From positions 1 through 35,994 of IMG/VR virus record IMGVR_UViG_3300031933_000191: a stretch of DNA of 35,994 bases, one strand, 5' to 3'. The stretch is from a virus. The notes beneath the pieces were generated by a model that saw nothing but the letters and a program-made list of their open reading frames with translations, had not been told where the DNA came from and ran no database searches. This document shows positions 31,512 to 35,994 of this stretch, piece by piece (position 1 is the first letter of the stretch; each line of letters begins with the position of its first letter). The position numbers and the translations under genes are program-made.

Positions 31512-31726
31512 GCTGCATCGTCCTTGTTTGTTTTTTGGTGATCGGCAAGTAAATCGTTTACCGATACTTCACCGTTGGTTAGTTCTGAAATACGCGGGAT
31601 GTATTTCGCTGGGGCTTGGCCGAACTTATTCATCCAATCCCAAACAGAAGCTTGTTTTACACCTAACTCTCTTCCGAGCTTCGTTTGGCCCCCATAGATT
31701 TTTACAGCTTTAGTTATAGAATTCAT
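31508..31726 (-). CDS. cro: Cro-like/YdaS-type HTH regulator
   Basis: A 72-residue protein starting at ATG 31726. The HTH is clear: MNSITKAVKIYGGQTKLGRE, then LGVKQASVWDWMNKFGQ. It resembles YdaS/Cro-type repressors. It diverges from the S24-type repressor gene and heads the lytic early operon, so it is expected to repress cI and tune early transcription. Its promoter is TTGACA-17-TTTAAT (31784-31789/31761-31766, minus strand). Confidence 0.8.
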   Translation of the reverse strand: MNSITKAVKIYGGQTKLGRELGVKQASVWDWMNKFGQAPAKYIPRISELTNGEVSVNDLLADHQKTNKDDAA

Positions 31727-31882
31727 GATAAAACACCTATAAAAACAGTTTATACCTGTCATTAAATACCTGTTTAACATTGTTGTCAATACCTCTTAAA
31801 ACTGTAATCATAGGCATAAGCTTTAATTAAAGCTGTTAATATTTTACTAACCTATTGTTTTATTTATTTAAAAGGATTATTT
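31727..31882. promoter_or_regulatory. cI/cro operator region with early promoter
   Basis: Early minus-strand promoter: TTGACA (31784-31789) and TTTAAT (31761-31766) spaced by 17 bp. Between and around these are several half-sites, TACCTGTCA, TACCTGTTTA and TACCTCTTA on the plus strand and AAACAG/AAACTG relatives, consistent with operators of the divergent repressors. AAAGGA precedes the GTG start of cI. A plus-strand promoter for cI is not obvious. Confidence 0.68.
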
Positions 31883-32503
31883 GTGAGCATTGGAGAAAGA
31901 ATAAAAAAAAGACGTAAGCACTTAGGCTTAACACAGGCTGCTTTATCAGAAATGATTGGCATAGCACAGCAATCACTCCAATCTATAGAGTCAGGGAAGA
32001 TAGAAAAACCAAGAAAGATAATTGAGCTTGCTGACGCTTTAGAAACAACCCCTGAGTATTTACAGTTTGGAATTGGTGAAAACGAAAACAGTAACGTTGC
32101 ACCGGGCCCAACACTTAAAGCGGCTGTGCCATTAATTAGCTGGGTGCAAGCAGGTGCTTGGTCTGAGATTAATGAAATACGTGAATTTGATGCCGACCGC
32201 TACTTATGCCCAGTTAAGTGCAGTGATAAAACCTTTGCACTAAAAGTACAAGGCGTGAGCATGGAACCGAAGTTTTATGACGGTGATTTAATATTTGTAG
32301 ACCCTGAAGCTGAGTGCATTCATGGTTCTTACGTAGTGGCGCGCCTAGACGATAATAACGAAGCGACCTTTAAGCAGCTAATTATTGAAAGCGGCCAAAA
32401 GTTTTTAAAAGCCGCTAACCCCAACTGGCCTGAGCAACTCATACCGATTAATGGCAACTGCACCTTGGTGGGCAAAGTGGTGTTTGCTGGAAAGTCGTTT
32501 TAG
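31883..32503 (+). CDS. cI: CI-type repressor with S24/LexA-like peptidase domain
   Basis: A 206-residue repressor with GTG start 31883 preceded by AAAGGA. Residues 5-60 are a classic HTH_XRE (GLTQAALSEMIGIAQQSLQS). The C-terminal half (about 80-206) is a LexA-like self-cleavage domain: Ala90-Gly91 (WVQAGAWSE) is the probable cleavage site, Ser126 (GVSMEPKF) and Lys164 (ATFKQLI) the catalytic dyad. RecA-stimulated self-cleavage would induce the prophage after DNA damage. It diverges from cro and ends in a strong terminator. Confidence 0.9.
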   Translation: MSIGERIKKRRKHLGLTQAALSEMIGIAQQSLQSIESGKIEKPRKIIELADALETTPEYLQFGIGENENSNVAPGPTLKAAVPLISWVQAGAWSEINEIREFDADRYLCPVKCSDKTFALKVQGVSMEPKFYDGDLIFVDPEAECIHGSYVVARLDDNNEATFKQLIIESGQKFLKAANPNWPEQLIPINGNCTLVGKVVFAGKSF

Positions 32504-32527
32504 TTTGCTGAATTACAGGCACAAAAA

Positions 32528-32551
32528 AGCCCGCGCTGGGCGGGCTGTTTT
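32528..32551. terminator. Terminator after cI (bidirectional)
   Basis: A 7-bp GC-rich stem, AGCCCGC/GCGGGCT, with a 5-base loop is followed by GTTTTT. It ends the cI transcript and faces the convergent membrane-protein gene on the other side. Confidence 0.82.
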
Positions 32552-33216
32552 TACATTTTTATATCAAGCAAACTCCATTTATCATCCACAATTTCGTTTT
32601 TAATCTCAACATAATAAGGCGTTCTAATTATTGCGCCAAATGAGTTTTGCGAATCTACATAACCCCATATTTTATGAACACAATTGCCTACATATTCAAC
32701 CCTTACATCGCTATCATTAGATGATGGAAACTCAGCAGTTGACGGGGATTTAAGATATCTTTTGACAAACTTTTTTGCCATATAATAATGCGTATAATCA
32801 GATTTGCATTCTTCCTCTCGCTCAGCAGCTAGCTCCTCTGCTTTTTCACGCTCTATTTTTTCCACCTTAATTCGCAATCTTTCTTGCTCTGCGGCTATTT
32901 CACGTTGCTCAATTTCTTTCTCTATCCTCTCTTCTTGGGCTTGCTGGGCTTTTTGCTCTGGAGTAAGTGGCGGGGGTGGCGTAGCGAATGCCGCTGCAAT
33001 AAATAATAATACAACGCTTGCTATTACTGCCCTACCTTGCGTTAGCTCTACCTTGCCTTTTGCGGCTGTGTTTACTGCACTTAGCAATGGCGGTAAGCAT
33101 ATAGCTGTAGCCAGTAATAAAATTAACCCGGTAATTACATCGCCAGTAAACAAGCTGCTTATACCGCTAACTAAAAAGCTTATTCCAAAAAACCAGCCTA
33201 GTACTTTTAATATCAT
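32551..33216 (-). CDS. Membrane protein with coiled coil, possible lysogenic conversion or exclusion factor
   Basis: A 221-residue protein with two or three N-terminal membrane segments (FFGISFLVSGISSLF, ITGLILLLATAICLPPLL, AVIASVVLLFIAAAF), a long Glu/Lys/Arg coiled coil (about 85-140), and a C-terminal domain containing YYMAKKFVKRYLKSPSTAEF and a Tyr-Val-Glu-Ile-Lys strand. I recognise the C-terminal pattern from many uncharacterised secreted or membrane proteins but no named function. Location beside cI and outside the lytic units suggests expression in lysogens, for instance superinfection exclusion. That is inference. Confidence 0.55.
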   Translation of the reverse strand: MILKVLGWFFGISFLVSGISSLFTGDVITGLILLLATAICLPPLLSAVNTAAKGKVELTQGRAVIASVVLLFIAAAFATPPPPLTPEQKAQQAQEERIEKEIEQREIAAEQERLRIKVEKIEREKAEELAAEREEECKSDYTHYYMAKKFVKRYLKSPSTAEFPSSNDSDVRVEYVGNCVHKIWGYVDSQNSFGAIIRTPYYVEIKNEIVDDKWSLLDIKM

Positions 33217-33284
33217 GCCTTATCCTTATATTTTCCATAATGCTGCAAAGGTACAGGTTAAGTTTTCGTTCAGTTTTTAACAAC

Positions 33285-33313
33285 CTGTGTATTTATACAG
33301 CCAATGCTATACT
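33285..33313 (+). promoter_or_regulatory. LexA box with extended -10 promoter
   Basis: CTGTGTATTTATACAG (33285-33300) is a perfect CTGT-N8-ACAG LexA box. It is followed by TGCTATACT, an extended -10 with TATACT at 33308-33313. The -35 position falls inside the LexA box, so LexA would block polymerase. It controls the zinc-ribbon gene that I start at 33349. The membrane-protein gene on the other side starts 69 bp away and might also be affected. Confidence 0.75.
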
Positions 33314-33348
33314 GCGGTGAAATAAGCGAATTAGTAGGCAGGTTTAAC

Positions 33349-33636
33349 GTGGGTAAACAACATAATTATTTAGCGGTACATGCTGATCATGCAGCCCCGT
33401 TTTTAAATAAAATAACTAACGGGGCCAATTGCCCAGTGTGCAAAATAGGCGAGCTTAAATTTTTGGGTAATGAAAACGAGTTAATTGGTGTGCATAAACT
33501 GCCGATTGATTGCTTTACTGCAAGCTATAAAATAGACACCGTTAACGTGCCTGTTTTTACGCTTGTGTGCTCTGAGTGCTTTATTCACCAAACCGTAAAC
33601 GCTAGGCTTTTTTTAAATGCTCTGGACAATAAATAA
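33349..33636 (+). CDS. SOS-controlled zinc-ribbon protein of unknown function
   Basis: A 95-residue protein from GTG 33349. The alternative ATG at 33304 lies upstream of the predicted transcription start, so I reject it. Two Cys-x2-Cys pairs (ANCPVCKIGELKF and FTLVCSECF) make a zinc ribbon, surrounded by beta strands. It has a perfect LexA box and its own promoter. In phage 186 the comparable position, a LexA-controlled gene near the repressor, is held by the tum antirepressor. No sequence similarity to Tum is claimed. An antirepressor or SOS-response role is a testable inference. Confidence 0.6.
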   Translation: MGKQHNYLAVHADHAAPFLNKITNGANCPVCKIGELKFLGNENELIGVHKLPIDCFTASYKIDTVNVPVFTLVCSECFIHQTVNARLFLNALDNK

Positions 33637-33651
33637 TAACAGGCATAAAAA

Positions 33652-33670
33652 AGCCCGTACTAAACGGGCT
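33652..33670 (-). terminator. Terminator after the GNAT gene
   Basis: A 7-bp stem, AGCCCGT/ACGGGCT, with a 5-base loop is followed on the minus strand by TTTTTT. It closes the leftward GNAT/58-residue operon and may also help terminate the plus-strand zinc-ribbon gene. Confidence 0.78.
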
Positions 33671-33688
33671 CGTAGTCATCTTGTATTT

Positions 33689-34282
33689 TCATTCTTCTTC
33701 CCTCAGCTTTATTGAATCAACCACGCAAATATACATTGTAATAAGGCGCTCTGCAGGATTATCAATAAGGATATTAAACCCATTGGCTTGATATAGCGAT
33801 ACTAATTTTTCAGCTTTTTCGCACTCTAGTATTATTACGCGCCCGCCCACAAGCTGGTTTGCTTTGTCTATAATCGTGTAGGCTTCTTCAAGGATATAAG
33901 GTAGGTTTATTTGATTATCAACTACTGAGTCATTTTTACCTATCTGGCCTATAAGGTAGGCATTTACACGTTCACTATTTTTACAAATGCCGTCAAGCTT
34001 TTTCCGCAAACCTTTACTTATTTTAGTTTCGTTGTTTTGATTTAGGGATACTTCTTTGATAGACAGTGAAAAATAGGCAAGTATTTCACCGCTTTCATCA
34101 TTTAATATTAAATAGGTTCGTGATTTGGAGGAGCTTTCAAGGCGAATTGCTTTGTTTTGATCGGTTAGGAATGCTTCAACATCTGTGTTTTTTGTACTAC
34201 AAAAACTAGAAAGGAGTTGATGTAGTTGGGGTGCATCAAACTCCTTTATTAGCTCTGAGAGCTGGACAACCGTTGTCTTAAT
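33689..34282 (-). CDS. GNAT acetyltransferase with non-standard start (toxin-like or frameshifted)
   Basis: The open frame runs continuously from the stop at 33689 back to about 34300. Conserved GNAT parts include KNTDVEAFLTDQNKAI, SKSRTYLILNDESGEILAYF, RVNAYLIGQIGKN, and the C-terminal LYQANGFNIL. No ATG, GTG or TTG exists in frame before the TTG at 34009, which lies deep inside the fold, so a start there would lack the N-terminal half. The best candidate is ATT at 34282, with AAGGA 8 bp upstream (infC-like AUU start). Alternatively a one-base indel separates it from an out-of-frame ATG preceded by AAAGGAG at about 34229-34240, making it a pseudogene. It overlaps the 58-residue gene and may be a tightly controlled toxin-like enzyme. 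Confidence 0.6.
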   Translation of the reverse strand: MKTTVVQLSELIKEFDAPQLHQLLSSFCSTKNTDVEAFLTDQNKAIRLESSSKSRTYLILNDESGEILAYFSLSIKEVSLNQNNETKISKGLRKKLDGICKNSERVNAYLIGQIGKNDSVVDNQINLPYILEEAYTIIDKANQLVGGRVIILECEKAEKLVSLYQANGFNILIDNPAERLITMYICVVDSIKLREEE

Positions 34283-34425
34283 AACGCTATTCCTTTTACT
34301 CTATCTGCCTCATGGTTACGGTTGTTAGTTGTAACTTTATGGGCTTTTTTGCAGTTTTCTTTAAACGCTTTAATTGCATTTTGGTCTGTTACTACAAAGT
34401 TTTTTTCAAATGACGTGGTAGCCAT
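34249..34425 (-). CDS. 58-residue protein preceding the GNAT gene (antitoxin candidate)
   Basis: A 58-residue basic, helical protein (MATTSFEKNFVVTDQNAIKA, then FKENCKKAHKVTTNNRNHEA and ending LLRQRLSSSQS). It has AAGGAGC 7 bp before ATG 34425 and a good promoter further upstream. It overlaps the GNAT frame by about 34 bp, and its ribosomes would pass the GNAT start region, so the two are likely translationally coupled. The arrangement of a small DNA-binding-like protein before a GNAT enzyme resembles GNAT toxin-antitoxin pairs, but the sequence is not a ribbon-helix-helix TacA-type. The pairing is inference. Confidence 0.6.
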   Translation of the reverse strand: MATTSFEKNFVVTDQNAIKAFKENCKKAHKVTTNNRNHEADRVKGIALLRQRLSSSQS

Positions 34426-34490
34426 AATAAGCTCCTTAATGCCGTTTTGATAACCTTTTATGCTCTATGCATAATTTTGTATACACTGTA

Positions 34491-34520
34491 ATATAATAAA
34501 GCTATTGCATGTTATGTCAA
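34491..34520 (-). promoter_or_regulatory. Sigma70 promoter for the small protein/GNAT pair
   Basis: On the minus strand TTGACA (34515-34520) is followed after 18 bp by TTATAT (34491-34496). CI-like ACCTGT half-sites occur next to it at about 34527 and 34554, so repressor control is possible but unproven. Confidence 0.6.
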
Positions 34521-34561
34521 TACTCACCTGTTAATTTAGACTTAAGCCGTCTTAACCTGTC

Positions 34562-35794
34562 TTAAATAACTGCTTTTATAAATTTTTCCCACACTTCAAT
34601 GCTCTGGCGTTTTTCTTTCATGTAGTCGTATCTATCGTAATGCACACTAGATACATCAAACTTGTTGTGTTGCTGGAGTATGTCGCGGTTTATTTTATCT
34701 ATGCCCGCTTTGCCCATAAGAGTTTTACACGTTCTACGTAAGTCACGAGGGTTAAAGTTTGGCACTTTGTTTTTTTCGCACCATCGTAATATTGCCATTC
34801 TTAATGTTGATACATGGGCGGTGGCTGTTGTGTTGTCGCGATGCGGGAACATTTGCCCAGCTTTACCGCTTTGCTGCATTAGCTCTTGAATAATGGGGAT
34901 TGCAGTTTCGCATAATGGTACTATGTGATCGCCCCGTTGTTGTACTTTGATACGATTTGCGGGGATAGTGAAAGTTTTATTTTCTAAATCAAAGTCACTT
35001 ACGTATGAGCCGTAAACCTCGTTTACGCGTTGGCCACCAAGTAATAATGCCAGTTTTATGTATTGGTGGGTGTAATAAGGTAGGTCGTCTGCATTCCATA
35101 CTTTTTTAAGCTCGGCTTCATTTAGCCAGCGTTCACCTTTATTTTTTGGCGTTTCAAAATTAATGTCTCTGATGAAGTTGGTTTTTATATCGTAAAGGTT
35201 AGGCTTTTTATATTGCTCTGGTGAGTTATCAAAATCTATAGCAAATTTTAATATGCTCATTAGTACACTGCGAACTAGTCGCGCTTGTTCTTTAGCGCCA
35301 CGGTTATAAACACGGTAAATAATGTCACGGGCCATATCTATTGTGAACTCGTCGGGCATTAATTCGGGTTTTATAAACGGGGTAATGTTTCTTTTTATTA
35401 GTTTTTCAGTTCTGTCTATTGTTGACTCTGCCCAGCGTGTACTTATGAATACATTAAAGTCAGCGAGCATTTGTAACATGGTACGCTTTGCTGATGATTC
35501 GAACTCTATTTTTTGGGCTTCTAATTGATGCTCTTGCGGGTCGATATTGTCACTTAATAAGACTGCTATTTTTGCATGTTTACTACGTGCTTTTTTAAGA
35601 TCAACGGTTGGGTAATTACCAAGACCAATTACTTTACGCTTGCCATTTATGTGATACTGAACCCGAAACGTTTTAGCACCAGATTCGCTAACTCTAATTT
35701 GTAAGCGCCCTTCCCCATAGTTACCTGACTCGGTTAATACGTAACGTTTTTCTTTGGCCTTAAGCGCCTTAATTGATTTGTCTGTAAAGTTCAT
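34562..35794 (-). CDS. int: Tyrosine integrase
   Basis: A 410-residue tyrosine recombinase. The N-terminal DUF4102-like arm-binding part (NFTDKSIKALKAKEKRYVLT onward) is followed by a SAM-like core-binding domain and the catalytic domain. Catalytic residues are Arg256 (GGQRVNEV), Arg353 in RDLRRT, His376 (LQQHNKFD) and Tyr386 (SVHYDRY). The usual His of HxLRR is Arg350 here, a substitution seen in some members of this family. It lies next to attR. Its upstream DNA contains three arm-type GGTCACAG sites within about 55 bp of the start, so binding may also autoregulate. Confidence 0.92.
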   Translation of the reverse strand: MNFTDKSIKALKAKEKRYVLTESGNYGEGRLQIRVSESGAKTFRVQYHINGKRKVIGLGNYPTVDLKKARSKHAKIAVLLSDNIDPQEHQLEAQKIEFESSAKRTMLQMLADFNVFISTRWAESTIDRTEKLIKRNITPFIKPELMPDEFTIDMARDIIYRVYNRGAKEQARLVRSVLMSILKFAIDFDNSPEQYKKPNLYDIKTNFIRDINFETPKNKGERWLNEAELKKVWNADDLPYYTHQYIKLALLLGGQRVNEVYGSYVSDFDLENKTFTIPANRIKVQQRGDHIVPLCETAIPIIQELMQQSGKAGQMFPHRDNTTATAHVSTLRMAILRWCEKNKVPNFNPRDLRRTCKTLMGKAGIDKINRDILQQHNKFDVSSVHYDRYDYMKEKRQSIEVWEKFIKAVI

Positions 35795-35810
35795 ATATTG
35801 CCATTTGAAA

Positions 35811-35846
35811 CTGTGACCACCACATGGGTCACAGTTTTGGTCACAG
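35811..35846. promoter_or_regulatory. Integrase arm-type binding sites, right arm (candidate)
   Basis: Inverted CTGTGACC (35811-35818) and two direct GGTCACAG sites (35827-35834 and 35839-35846), 12 bp apart. The left end of the element has the same motif family with the same 12-bp step. The sites lie 17-52 bp upstream of the integrase start, between it and attR. Confidence 0.55.
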
Positions 35847-35960
35847 ATTAGTATGCGATAACAATAACAGAAAGAGACAGAATGAAAAGCTTTAGACTAT
35901 TAAAAACGAGGGTTTGAAGCGGGTTGCGACAAGCTAATACTGGATGAAATCTAAAAAACC

Positions 35961-35994
35961 GACATGCCAAGTAATTCACACATAAAATAAATAA
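35961..35994. repeat. Right attachment-site repeat (attR candidate)
   Basis: Exact direct copy of bases 1-34. It lies 166 bp beyond the integrase start codon and ends at the window edge, so the true identity could extend further. Confidence 0.8.

Noticed and set aside
31745-31760. LexA-like ACAG...CTGT in the cI/cro region
   Set aside because: The half-sites are in the inverted order (ACAG-N7-CTGT) compared with CTGT-N8-ACAG; they fit repressor operators better.

Overview
The window is a complete temperate phage genome of the P2/HP1/K139 type (contractile tail, Peduovirinae-like gene set), most likely an integrated prophage. It runs from one copy of a 34-bp direct repeat (1-34) to a second copy (35961-35994), and a tyrosine integrase gene sits next to the right copy. 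The same picture would arise from a circular phage contig with a duplicated end. The moderate G+C, codon use and protein style suggest a marine gammaproteobacterial host, for example Pseudoalteromonas or another Alteromonadales. That host assignment is inference.

Layout, left to right. Positions 196-18474 (minus strand) hold the late head and tail genes. Read from 18474 downward these are scaffold O, capsid N, terminase M, head completion L, tail completion R and S, sheath FI, tube FII, an L,D-transpeptidase-fold candidate endolysin, E with its -1 frameshift product E', tape measure T, a DUF2590-like protein, J, I, a short collar-type fibre H, a C-type-lectin/FGE-like fibre tip, an Avd-like protein, and finally a chaperone-like protein, gpU-like, hub and spike genes. 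An HNH endonuclease gene on the plus strand interrupts this series at 3316-3897. Positions 18667-22293 (plus strand) hold large terminase P, portal Q and two holin-like genes. Positions 22540-23127 hold a candidate cos region and an Ogr/Delta-type late activator behind a sigma70 promoter that overlaps a perfect LexA box. Positions 23170-31726 (minus strand) are the early and replication operon: Dam-type methylase, small proteins, rolling-circle Rep (gpA), DEDDh exonuclease, a second methyltransferase, an AlpA-like regulator and Cro. Two plus-strand accessory genes, each behind the same 83-bp leader, are set into this operon. A cI repressor diverges from cro at 31883. To the right lie a membrane/coiled-coil protein, a second LexA-boxed zinc-ribbon gene, a GNAT acetyltransferase preceded by a 58-residue small gene, and the integrase.

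Most interesting points. (1) The fibre tip, an Avd-like gene and a GATA-loop hairpin form the target half of a diversity-generating retroelement (DGR), but I see no reverse transcriptase and no template repeat. Their usual place holds an oppositely oriented HNH gene. (2) The late-gene activator appears to be under direct SOS (LexA) control, and a second perfect LexA box precedes an unknown zinc-ribbon gene. (3) Two accessory-gene cassettes share a duplicated leader that could fold to cover the ribosome-binding site. (4) The GNAT gene reads openly into the preceding small gene but has no ATG, GTG or TTG start upstream of its conserved N-terminal part.

How the genes would work together: CI holds the lysogenic state. 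DNA damage would cleave CI (S24 peptidase family) and also LexA, releasing the early operon and the activator gene. Rep would then replicate the genome by rolling circle, the Ogr-like activator would switch on the divergent late region at 18475-18666, and the holins plus the candidate endolysin would lyse the cell.
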